A program made the position numbers and the translations under genes. The notes under the pieces are model-generated. The model did not search any database. It was given only the letters and a program-made list of their open reading frames with translations, and had not been told where the DNA came from. This document shows, one piece after another, positions 1 through 7,887 of a stretch of DNA of 32,156 nt. How positions within the stretch are numbered: position 1 is the first letter of the stretch; each line of letters starts with the position of its first letter. The stretch is from positions 1 to 32,156 of the forward strand of contig CANGRI010000012.1 in assembly GCA_947456525.1 (NCBI GenBank), written 5' to 3'. This DNA comes from Opitutia bacterium (GTDB lineage: Bacteria; Verrucomicrobiota; Verrucomicrobiia; Opitutales; UBA953).

Positions 1-1295
1 CCCTTGAAGATGCCGTGGTAGGCCATGCCGTTGAGGATGGCGCCCATCACGTGCTCACGGATGCCGAAGTAGAGGTTGCGGCCGGCCGGGGTCGCGATGT
101 CGAAGTCGCCGACGTCCTTGATGTAGTTCTTCGTCGAGCCGTGAAGGTCGGCCGAACCGGAAAGCACGAGCGGCGAAGCCTTGGCCACGGCGTTGATGCA
201 GGTCTCGCCGGAGACGCGGGTCGCGAGCGAGTTCTTGCCGAACTCCGGGATGGCGGCGAGGAGGGACTGGACGTCGCCGTGGTCGCCTTGCTGCGCCTTG
301 GCGAGGAGGACGGCCTTCTCGGGGTTGGCCTTGGACCAGGCGGCGAAGGTCTTCTGCCATTCGGCGTGCGCGGCGGCCTGCTGGGCCTTGCGGGCGTTGA
401 AGTAGGCGCGGGTCTCGGGGGAGACGTAGAACTTCTCTTCCGGGAGGCCGAGGGCCTTGCGGGAGGCGTCGACGAACTTCACGCCGGCTTCGCCGTGGCC
501 CTTGGAGGTGCCCTGGACTTCGGCGATGCCCTTGCCGATGACGGTCTTGCAGATGATCAGCTTCGGCTTGCCGTTCTTGCTGGCGCGGGCCTTGTCGAGG
601 GCTTCGGCGATCGGGGCGAGTTCGTTGCCCTGCTTGACCGTGAAGACTTCCCAGTTCGCGGCTTCGTAGCGCTTGGCGGTGTCCTCGTTCTGCGTCTTGG
701 AGGCCATCGCGTCGAGGGTGACGTCGTTGGAGTCGTAGAGCATGATGAGGTTATCGAGGCCGAAGCGGCCGGCGAAGGAGGCGGCTTCCTGCGAGATACC
801 TTCCTGGAGGCAGCCGTCGCCGGCGAGGCCGACCACGACGTGGTCGAAGATCTTATGCTCAGGGGTGTTGAAGTGGGCGGCGGCCATCTTGGCGGCGACG
901 GCCATGCCGACGATGTTGCCGGTGCCCTGGCCGAGCGGTCCGGTGGTGGCTTCCACGCCGACGGTCTCGCCGAACTCGGGGTGACCCGGGGTCTTGGAAT
1001 GCAACTTGCGGAAATTCTTCACTTCCTGGAGCGGGAGGTCGAAGCCGGCGAGGTGGACCCAGGCGTAGACGAACATCGAGCCATGGCCGGCGGAGAGCAC
1101 GAAGCGGTCGCGGTTGATCCACGAAGGGGCGGCGGGGTCGTGGCGCAGGAAGTTGCCGTAGAGGACGGAACCGATTTCGGCGGCGCCGAGGGGAAGGCCG
1201 AGGTGGCCCGAATGGCAGGCGGCCACGGCGTCCATGGCGAGGCCGCGGGCTTCGGTGGCGGCGCGGGAAAGGTCGGCGGAATTATTGAGCGACAT
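1..1295 (-). CDS. tkt: Transketolase, partial (C-terminal part lies outside the window)
   Basis: Reverse-strand translation from ATG at 1293-1295: MSLNNSADLSRAATEARGLAMDAVAACHSGHLGLPLGAAEIGSVLYG...GHGSMFVY...GDGCLQEGISQEAASFAG...LIMLYDSNDVTLD, matching the transketolase TPP-binding region. SD-like AAGGA precedes the start. No stop inside the window, so it is absent from the ORF track. Confidence 0.95.
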   Translation of the reverse strand, partial: MSLNNSADLSRAATEARGLAMDAVAACHSGHLGLPLGAAEIGSVLYGNFLRHDPAAPSWINRDRFVLSAGHGSMFVYAWVHLAGFDLPLQEVKNFRKLHSKTPGHPEFGETVGVEATTGPLGQGTGNIVGMAVAAKMAAAHFNTPEHKIFDHVVVGLAGDGCLQEGISQEAASFAGRFGLDNLIMLYDSNDVTLDAMASKTQNEDTAKRYEAANWEVFTVKQGNELAPIAEALDKARASKNGKPKLIICKTVIGKGIAEVQGTSKGHGEAGVKFVDASRKALGLPEEKFYVSPETRAYFNARKAQQAAAHAEWQKTFAAWSKANPEKAVLLAKAQQGDHGDVQSLLAAIPEFGKNSLATRVSGETCINAVAKASPLVLSGSADLHGSTKNYIKDVGDFDIATPAGRNLYFGIREHVMGAILNGMAYHGIFK

Positions 1296-1371
1296 AGTCC
1301 TTATGCGTAAGGGATAAACAGGCGGGGTTTCCAGCCTTGAATGAGCCTTCAAACCCCTTCAAAACGGACAC

Positions 1372-1779
1372 ATGTCTGACAAAGAACTGGAAGAAGGCCT
1401 GGCGCTTCGACTCGACTTCGGAAAACTGCGGAAAATCGCTTCCGGGCAGGCCGACGTCATCCCGGCCGTCGCCCAGGATGCCCAGACCGGAGAGGTCCTG
1501 ATCCTCGGCTACGTCAACGAACTTGCCCTGCAGACCGCCCTTCGGGAGAAGAAGGCCACTTTCTGGAGTACTTCTCGTAATGAACTGTGGATCAAGGGGC
1601 TGACCTCCGGCGACTTCCTCGAGCTCCTCGAAGTCCGCGTCAACTGCGAGCAGAACTCGATTCTCTACAAGGTCCGTCCGGCCGGCCAAGGCGCCTGCCA
1701 CACGAAGGAAAACGGCAAGGCCCGCTCAGGTTGCTACTACCGTCGACTCAAGGCGGACGGCACCCTCGAGAAGGCCTGA
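1372..1779 (+). CDS. hisI: Phosphoribosyl-AMP cyclohydrolase
   Basis: 135 aa; ...VLILGYVNELALQTAL...ATFWSTSRNELWIKG...VRVNCEQNSILYKV...GACHTKENGKARSGCYYRRL, typical of HisI. Confidence 0.93.
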   Translation: MSDKELEEGLALRLDFGKLRKIASGQADVIPAVAQDAQTGEVLILGYVNELALQTALREKKATFWSTSRNELWIKGLTSGDFLELLEVRVNCEQNSILYKVRPAGQGACHTKENGKARSGCYYRRLKADGTLEKA

Positions 1780-1782
1780 ACT

Positions 1783-2511
1783 TCAGCGCCGACCTAAGGC
1801 CTGCAGCACGAGGTCCGTCTCGATGTCGAAACGGATCACGAGCAGCTTGGTCTGCCGCGTGATCCGGTCGGTGCCCGGACGCGCCGCGAAACCGAGGGCT
1901 TCGAAGTCGCCTTGTCTGTCCGTCAGGCGGTTCAGCGCGGCTTCGGCTTCGTCTCCGGTGCGATAGGCGAAGGCGACCGTCGCGACGAGGAAGGCCCCGT
2001 CATCGCTTTCGCCGACCGCGATCGTGGCGGTTTCGGCCTGGGCGCCGGCCTCGACGAGCGCGCGCCCCAGCCAGCGGCGTCGCCCGGCGGCTTCGAGCAA
2101 GCCCTGCGCGGGCGCGGCATGGACGAGCAGGTAGCCATGCGGGACGCCGCGTAGTTGGACGCGTGCGAGGCCGGGAACGAGTTTGCCACCGTCGGAAGGC
2201 TCAAGGGTGCCGCCACGGATTTCAGCGTCACGGTCGGGAATGAAGCCGACGGCGAAGCGTTCCTCGCCGCGCGCGAGTTCGCGGGAGATGCGTTCGCGCA
2301 AGGCCGGGCGTCGTTCGGAGGCGGTGAATTCCGCCAGCGCCCTCGCGACTGCTTCGGCGGAGCGCAGTCCTTTGGTTTCGGCCGGGAAGAGCAGGGCGAC
2401 TTCGCGGCTGCGCGGGTCGATGCCGATCCGGAGATCCGAGGGGTGTGACCATCGCCAGCCCGCTCCGCACGCCGCCGTCAGGAGGGCGAATAGGAGGAGC
2501 GTCCGACGCAT
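1783..2511 (-). CDS. Predicted lipoprotein of unknown function
   Basis: 242 aa; N-terminal MRRTLLLFALLTAACGAG resembles a signal peptide with lipobox (LTAAC). Family not recognised. Confidence 0.7.
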   Translation of the reverse strand: MRRTLLLFALLTAACGAGWRWSHPSDLRIGIDPRSREVALLFPAETKGLRSAEAVARALAEFTASERRPALRERISRELARGEERFAVGFIPDRDAEIRGGTLEPSDGGKLVPGLARVQLRGVPHGYLLVHAAPAQGLLEAAGRRRWLGRALVEAGAQAETATIAVGESDDGAFLVATVAFAYRTGDEAEAALNRLTDRQGDFEALGFAARPGTDRITRQTKLLVIRFDIETDLVLQALGRR

Positions 2512-2517
2512 GGCCGC

Positions 2518-3510
2518 TTACTTCGCCCCGGTGGGCCCGTCCTTCTTGCTCTGTTCGACCGCCTTGATGATGAGCTGCACCGCCTTGTCGGTCGGGTAGT
2601 CGAGGTCGATCTTGGCCGTCTTGTCTTCGCCGCTGATCCGGATCATCTGGAGCAGGTCGGCCAGCATCGCCTGGTTGGCCTTCTCCTCCGCGGTCTTGCC
2701 GTTGTCGCGCATCAGGCCGATGGCTGCGCCCGCCTGCAGTCCGTTGAGCAGGCGCAAGGCGGCCGAAGCCTTTTCGGCGCTGACGAAGCCGCCGGCGATC
2801 GCCAGCTGCAGGTCGGTGGCGTTCTCCCCGAGGACGAGCGAGAAGTCCTGCGCGCCGAAGTCGCCCTTGGTATTGTTCATCTTCGTCGCGTCGGCGTAGA
2901 GGTACAGCCAGCCGTTCTGCGCGGAGGCGAACCTGGCGGCGGTGACGGCGGGGAACTGCGTCGCCTTCTCCTTGCGGTCCGCGGCCTCGAGCGCTCGGTC
3001 GAGGAAATCGGCGCCGGCGATCACGATGAGTTCCGGCGAGTGGGCGACGAGGTAGGCGTCCTCGGATTTCTTGGGCTTCTCGCCCGTGATCTTCTCGATG
3101 AACGGACCGGCTTCCCAGGCTTGGTGTTTGCCGAAGGTCTTTCCGGGGAGCTGGTTGGCCTTCGCGAAGGCGGCGAGTCGCGCGGGATCGAAGCTGCCTC
3201 TGATCAGGACGACGCCGGCCGCGTGCGTTTCCGAGACCTTGCCATCGGGGCCGGGGTAGATCGCCACGACGAGGTCGCGGAGGTCCTTGGCCGTGTCGAC
3301 GCCGACCTTGTCGTTGAGCTTACGGGCGGCCTCCAGGTTCTTGGACTTCAGGTCCGCGAGCTTCTCGACGGCTTGGCCGACCTTCGTCGCGCGGAAGGCG
3401 ACGAGGTCGAAGCCCACGATGCCGACCGCTCCGGCGGGCAAGCCTTCGGTGTTCAGTTCCGCTTGGGCGGTGGCGAAGGCGAGGAGCAGCAGGGCGGCGA
3501 AGGGGCGCAT
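2518..3510 (-). CDS. Predicted secreted protein of unknown function
   Basis: 330 aa; signal peptide MRPFAALLLLAFATAQA; 6 bp upstream of the 1783-2511 gene on the same strand. Family not recognised. Confidence 0.75.
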   Translation of the reverse strand: MRPFAALLLLAFATAQAELNTEGLPAGAVGIVGFDLVAFRATKVGQAVEKLADLKSKNLEAARKLNDKVGVDTAKDLRDLVVAIYPGPDGKVSETHAAGVVLIRGSFDPARLAAFAKANQLPGKTFGKHQAWEAGPFIEKITGEKPKKSEDAYLVAHSPELIVIAGADFLDRALEAADRKEKATQFPAVTAARFASAQNGWLYLYADATKMNNTKGDFGAQDFSLVLGENATDLQLAIAGGFVSAEKASAALRLLNGLQAGAAIGLMRDNGKTAEEKANQAMLADLLQMIRISGEDKTAKIDLDYPTDKAVQLIIKAVEQSKKDGPTGAK

Positions 3511-3601
3511 GACTTTCGGGGATTAAGCCCTCAGGCCGAAAGGGGACAAGCGGATAGCCCCTGCCGACGTGCGCAGGTCGGGGCTGATTCCATCCGGGCA
3601 C

Positions 3602-3627
3602 AAAAAAGGGCGCCGAAAGGCGCCCTT
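3602..3627 (-). terminator. Rho-independent terminator of the RRM gene
   Basis: Minus strand AAGGGCGCC-TTTC-GGCGCCCTT-TTTT: 9-bp perfect stem, tetraloop, U-tract; 22 bp downstream of the RRM gene stop. Confidence 0.9.
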
Positions 3628-3649
3628 GGTAGGAGGTGTAATCCGAGGA

Positions 3650-4102
3650 TTAGTAGCCGCCGCGATCGCCGCCGCCGAAGCCGCCGGAGCGACGTTCGCC
3701 GCCGCCGAAGCCGCCGCGAGAGCCACCGCCGAAGCCGCCACGAGAGCCGCCGCCGAAGCCGCCGCGATCGCCGCCGCCGAAGCCGCCGGAGCGACGTTCG
3801 CCGCCGCCGAAGCCGCCGGAGCGGGGACGGTCACCACCGAAGGAGGGGCGCTCTTCGCGAGGACGGGCGACATTGACCTTCAGGGGGCGACCCATGAAGT
3901 CGATGTTTTCGGTCTTAGCGATCGCATCCTGAGCGGCCTGTGCATTGGCCATGGTCACGAAGGCGAAGCCACGAGGACGACCCGTGAACTTGTCCATCAT
4001 GACTTCCACGGAGACCACTTCGCCAGCCTGGGAGAAGTGAGCGCGGATGTCGGATTCGGTAGCGGCCCAGGGCAGGTTGCCCACGAACAGTTTGTTTTCC
4101 AT
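3650..4102 (-). CDS. Single-RRM RNA-binding protein with Gly/Arg-rich C-terminal tail
   Basis: 150 aa; NKLFVGNLPWAATESDIRAHFSQAGEV (RNP2) ... GRPRGFAFVTM (RNP1), then GGFGGGERRSGGFGGGDRGGFGGGSRG repeats. Confidence 0.95.
   Translation of the reverse strand: MENKLFVGNLPWAATESDIRAHFSQAGEVVSVEVMMDKFTGRPRGFAFVTMANAQAAQDAIAKTENIDFMGRPLKVNVARPREERPSFGGDRPRSGGFGGGERRSGGFGGGDRGGFGGGSRGGFGGGSRGGFGGGERRSGGFGGGDRGGY
3655..3818. repeat. 62-bp exact direct repeat (3655-3716 and 3757-3818) in the Gly-rich tail of the RRM gene
   Basis: Manual alignment of the two copies at an offset of 102 bp (34 codons); identity ends at T/A (5' side) and C/G (3' side). Confidence 0.9.
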
Positions 4103-4250
4103 ATCTTTTGTTTTTGCTTGGTTTACTTACGCCGCATTGCCCGTTTCCGACCTTCGGATTTCGATTTGCCGTCTTAACGACCGTCAACTCACCGGATTAC
4201 TGCGGGGCTTGTCTCTTACTTTGGTTATTTTCCGAGACAAACCTGACCGC

Positions 4251-4280
4251 TTATAAGGCAGTTAAGGAGGGCTTCGGCAA
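4251..4280 (-). promoter_or_regulatory. Candidate sigma70-type promoter for the RRM gene
   Basis: Minus strand TTGCCG - 18 bp - TTATAA; about 150 bp upstream of the RRM start codon. Confidence 0.45.
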
Positions 4281-4351
4281 GTTTATTCACAATAGGGGTC
4301 TTCTCTCAGCCCTGCGTTGACTCTGATCGTCGGCCGAAAGAGGCTGTTTTC

Positions 4352-4642
4352 ATGCGCGCAGCTTTGACCTCAAGCCAGATCCAGGAGGCATTGCTCAGCC
4401 TGGATGGGTGGAGGGTAGAAGGCTATAAGTTGTTGAAGGTCTATAAGTTAAACGATTTTAAGGCTGCTTTGGCCTTCATCAATCAGGTCGGGATCGTGGC
4501 TGAGCAGCTCAACCATCACCCCGACATCCATAATAGTTGGAATCAGGTGACTCTTGGTCTTTGCACCCATGATGCGGGCGGTCAGATCACGGAGAAAGAT
4601 TTGACCCTCGCCCGCGCCATCCAATCCATCTCCCTCCCGTGA
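4352..4642 (+). CDS. Pterin-4a-carbinolamine dehydratase family protein
   Basis: 96 aa; ALTSSQIQEALLSLDGW...AFINQVGIVAEQLNHHPDIHNSWNQVTLGLCTHDAGGQITEKDLTLA, the PCD/DCoH signature. Confidence 0.92.
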   Translation: MRAALTSSQIQEALLSLDGWRVEGYKLLKVYKLNDFKAALAFINQVGIVAEQLNHHPDIHNSWNQVTLGLCTHDAGGQITEKDLTLARAIQSISLP

Positions 4643-5562
4643 TCGACGACCCCGCAGAGGCTCTGGACATCCTCCTTGAGGAGCTCAAGCGCCAGAAGGC
4701 CGCCGGGGTCCGTCGCGTCAGCGTCTCTGATGATGCGTTGGCCTCGTTGAAGTCCTTGCTCGGCGCCCCGGTCCCGCCTCCGGCGCCGGTTGTTTCGGCG
4801 GCCGCGGCGCCCGTCGTCCGGGCTGCGGCTCCCGCTCCCATCCCCGCGTCGGTCCGTCCCGTGACGCCCGTCGCGCCCAAGCCTGCCGCAGTCGTGGCGA
4901 CCGCGCCCATTCCCGATGCGCCGATCTTCACCTTGCCCGCCGGCACCAAGGCCGAACGCATGCAGGCGTTGAAGCAGATCGTCGACGCCTGCGCCGAGAC
5001 CAAGAAGCACCTGACGCCGCCGCATCGTCCGTTGCTCGGCCACGGTTCCCTGGAAGCCAAGGTCGTGTTCGTCGGCGACGCTCCTTCCCTCGAAGAGCTG
5101 GAGGCCGGCAAGGTCTTCTCCGGCGCCTCCGGCGAGCTGCTCCAGAAGATCCTCGCCGCCGCCGCGATCAGCCCCGCTGATTATTACCTGGCCTCCTCGA
5201 TGGTCTGGCGTCCGGAGCCGCCGACCCCGTACGGCAGGCGCCCGCCCAACGCTCGCGAGCTCGCCTTCAATCTTCCTTACCTCCGCGCGCAGATCGACGT
5301 CGTCGCCCCGCGTGTCGTCGTCGCGCTCGGTGCCCACGCGTTCGAGGCGCTCCATGGCCGTAAGCAGACTATCACGCAGGCGCGCGGCCAGTGGTTCGAT
5401 CTTTCGGGCGTGCCGATGTTGGCGACCTTCCATCCGAATTATCTCCTGCATACGCCCAGCGCCTCCGCGAAGCGGACCGTCTGGGAAGACTTCCTGCAGC
5501 TGATGGAGAAGCTCGGCCTGCCGATCAGCGAGAAGCAGCGCGGCTACTTCGCGACGGGCTGA
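4639..5562 (+). CDS. Uracil-DNA glycosylase, family-4-like (Fe-S ligands apparently lost)
   Basis: 307 aa; LLGHGSLEAKVVFVGDAPSLEELEAGKVFSGASGELLQKIL...NLPYLRAQIDVVAPRVVVALGAHAF...QARGQ...ATFHPNYLL. Pro/Ala-rich N-terminal linker. Overlaps the PCD gene by 4 bp. Confidence 0.85.
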   Translation: MIDDPAEALDILLEELKRQKAAGVRRVSVSDDALASLKSLLGAPVPPPAPVVSAAAAPVVRAAAPAPIPASVRPVTPVAPKPAAVVATAPIPDAPIFTLPAGTKAERMQALKQIVDACAETKKHLTPPHRPLLGHGSLEAKVVFVGDAPSLEELEAGKVFSGASGELLQKILAAAAISPADYYLASSMVWRPEPPTPYGRRPPNARELAFNLPYLRAQIDVVAPRVVVALGAHAFEALHGRKQTITQARGQWFDLSGVPMLATFHPNYLLHTPSASAKRTVWEDFLQLMEKLGLPISEKQRGYFATG

Positions 5563-5565
5563 GGC

Positions 5566-6897
5566 TCAGCGCACCGAATCGCTCAGGCGGCTGAGCGAGA
5601 AGGAGAGCACCTGCGAGTTGCGTCCGCTCGCCTTGAGCGACTTGCGCCGTTCGGCCGGCAGGTCCGCGAGCGTGCCCGGGACGAAGTCGCAGGCCGACTG
5701 GAAGAAACCCTGCGTCTGCGTCGTGAGCGCGATCAGCTTCTTCGCGCCGAGCTTCTTGGCCTGACGCTTGGCGAACTCGACCAGCTTCCGGCCGACGCCG
5801 CGGCCGTGGTAGAAAGGCTGAACGTAGACCGCGCCGAGCTCCATGGACTTGCCGCCCGGGTAGGGGCGCAGGGCCGCGCAGCCGATGATGCTGTCGTCGA
5901 TCTCGTAGACGTAGAATTCGGCGAAGGACTGCTCGATTTGCTGGCGCGTGCGGGCGACGAGCGCGTCGGTCTTGGCGCCGTGCTTGGCGAGGTTGTAGAG
6001 GGCCTGGGCGTCTTTCTTCTTGGCCTGGCGGATGCGGTCGTAGTCGTTGGCGTGCACCATCGTGCCGAGGCCGACCTTGTCGAAGATCTCGGTGAGCAGG
6101 CAGCCGAAGACGCGGCCGTCGAGGATGTGGGCGCGGGGAACGTCGTTGTCGAGGGCCTTGGCGGCCTGGACGGCCTTGCTGCGGATGCGCGGGTCGAGTT
6201 TGGCGGTCTTGTCCGCGAGCAGGCGCTTGAGGTCGTCCTCGGGCAGGTTCAGCTGCACCACGCCGTCGACCTGCAGGCCGCTGAAGGGCGTGAGGTAGAT
6301 GAGCTTCGAGGCGCCGAGCGCCACGGCCAGCTCCATCGCGAGGTGGTCGCTGTTCACGCGGAGCGACTGGCCTTCGCGGTCGCACACGATCGGGGTGACG
6401 AGCGGGAGGATGTCCTGCGAGAGCATCGACTTCAGGATCGCGGCGTCGACCTTCTCGACTTTGCCCGCGTAGAGATGGTCCACGCCCTTGATGCGGCCGA
6501 TCTTGGTGGAACGGACGGCGTTGGTGATGGCGCAACGCAGGCCGGCCTGGGAAAGGTTCTCGAGCACCGACTGGGAGACGAGGGCCGAAGCCTCGCGGGC
6601 GAGCGACATCGTGGTGGCGTCGGTCGGTCCTTCGCCCTGGATGTCGGACAGGACGATGTTGTGCTCGCCGGCGAGGCCGACGAGCTGCTGGCCGATGCCG
6701 TGCACGAGGACGACCTTGATGGACAGGCTGCGCAGGACGGCGATGTCGGTGACGATGTTCGCGAAGTTCTCGTGCGACACGATCGAGCCGTCGACCGCGA
6801 TGACGAACACGTGGTCGCGGAACATCGGGACGTACCGGAGGATTCCCCGGAGGTCGGTCGGCTTCATGGCGCGCTCACGCTGGCTGGACATGCTCAA
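5566..6897 (-). CDS. argA: Amino-acid N-acetyltransferase (N-acetylglutamate synthase, kinase-like domain plus GNAT)
   Basis: 443 aa; FVIAVDGSIVSHENFANIVTDIAVLRSLSIKVVLVHGIGQQ ... MELGAVYVQPFYHGRGVGRKLVEFAKRQAKKLGAKKLIALTTQTQGFF. Confidence 0.9.
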   Translation of the reverse strand: MSMSSQRERAMKPTDLRGILRYVPMFRDHVFVIAVDGSIVSHENFANIVTDIAVLRSLSIKVVLVHGIGQQLVGLAGEHNIVLSDIQGEGPTDATTMSLAREASALVSQSVLENLSQAGLRCAITNAVRSTKIGRIKGVDHLYAGKVEKVDAAILKSMLSQDILPLVTPIVCDREGQSLRVNSDHLAMELAVALGASKLIYLTPFSGLQVDGVVQLNLPEDDLKRLLADKTAKLDPRIRSKAVQAAKALDNDVPRAHILDGRVFGCLLTEIFDKVGLGTMVHANDYDRIRQAKKKDAQALYNLAKHGAKTDALVARTRQQIEQSFAEFYVYEIDDSIIGCAALRPYPGGKSMELGAVYVQPFYHGRGVGRKLVEFAKRQAKKLGAKKLIALTTQTQGFFQSACDFVPGTLADLPAERRKSLKASGRNSQVLSFSLSRLSDSVR

Positions 6898-6939
6898 TCC
6901 TTATGGACTCCCCGGCGGGCGGGGCAATACTGATGACGC

Positions 6940-7887
6940 ATGCCGAAGCCGCCCCGAGTCCGCCGTGAGACGGTGCCGCCCGACCTACGGGAGCCGGTGG
7001 ACGCCTTCCTGGCCCATCTCTCGTTGGAGCGTGGCGCCGCGAAGCTGACGACCGAGGCTTATGAATCGGACCTGGTCCGCTTCGCTGCCCACTGCGGCCG
7101 GGCCGGCCGGACCAGCTGGACGGAAGTCACGCTCGCCGAGGTCGACTCGTGGACGCGGGCGCTCGACCGCAAGGGACACGCCGCCGCTTCGCTCGCCCGC
7201 CGGCTCTCGGCGGTCCGTTCCTTCTCGGCCCACCTGGTGCGCAGCGGTCTGCGCCGCGACGATTTCACCGAGCTCGCCCATGGGCCGAAGCTCCGCCGCA
7301 AGCTCCCCGGCATGATCAGCGCCGAGGAGGCCGCCAAGGTCGTCTCCGCGCCCGACACCGGCACGCCGCAAGGCCTGCGCGACCGCGCGATGCTGGAGAT
7401 GATGTACGGCTCCGGGCTGCGCATCTCCGAACTCTGCGGGCTCGAGATCCAGGCCGTCGACATCGACTCCGCCCTGGTGCGCGTCACGGGCAAGGGTTCC
7501 AAGGACCGCGTCGTGCCCGTCGGCGAGACCGCGCTCGTCGCCTTGCAGGCCTACCTCAAGGCCGGCCGCCCGAAGCTCGTGCGTCCCAAGACGGGCAGCG
7601 CTCTGTTCCTCAGCGCCCGCGGCGTCGCCATCTCGCGCAAGACCTTCTGGCTTGGCGTGAAGCAGGCCGCCCAGCGGGCCGGCGTCTCCGTCCCCGTGAA
7701 GCCGCACCTGCTGCGGCACGCCTTCGCGACGCACCTCCTCCAAGGCGGCGCCGACCTCCGCTCGATCCAGGAGATGCTCGGCCACGCCGACATCGCCACG
7801 ACGCAGATCTATACGTCTGTCGACCGGACGGCCCTGTCGGATGCGCACCGTCGCCACCACCCTCGCGGGCGAGGCAAGGGACGTTAG
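6940..7887 (+). CDS. Tyrosine recombinase XerC/XerD family
   Basis: 315 aa; GSGLRISELCGL, GKGSKDRVVPVG, PHLLRHAFATHLLQGGADLRSIQEMLGHADIATTQIYTSVD: catalytic R-K-H-R-H-Y set present. Confidence 0.93.
   Translation: MPKPPRVRRETVPPDLREPVDAFLAHLSLERGAAKLTTEAYESDLVRFAAHCGRAGRTSWTEVTLAEVDSWTRALDRKGHAAASLARRLSAVRSFSAHLVRSGLRRDDFTELAHGPKLRRKLPGMISAEEAAKVVSAPDTGTPQGLRDRAMLEMMYGSGLRISELCGLEIQAVDIDSALVRVTGKGSKDRVVPVGETALVALQAYLKAGRPKLVRPKTGSALFLSARGVAISRKTFWLGVKQAAQRAGVSVPVKPHLLRHAFATHLLQGGADLRSIQEMLGHADIATTQIYTSVDRTALSDAHRRHHPRGRGKGR

Noticed and set aside
15-1310. 431-aa plus-strand ORF at the left edge
   Set aside because: Antisense shadow of partial tkt, whose reverse translation matches transketolase well.
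3655-3830. GC-rich repeat array considered as a CRISPR or intergenic repeat
   Set aside because: In-frame coding repeats without regular unique spacers; encodes the GGFGGG tail.
3569-4177. Ala-rich plus-strand ORF with AAAEAAGATFAAAEAA repeats
   Set aside because: Antisense reading of the RRM gene's Gly-rich repeat; the repeat is explained by the RRM tail.
5553-5570. Palindrome GCTGAGGCTCAGC at the udg/argA convergent stops considered as a bidirectional terminator
   Set aside because: One-base loop and no U-tract on either strand; mostly explained by the two facing TGA stops.
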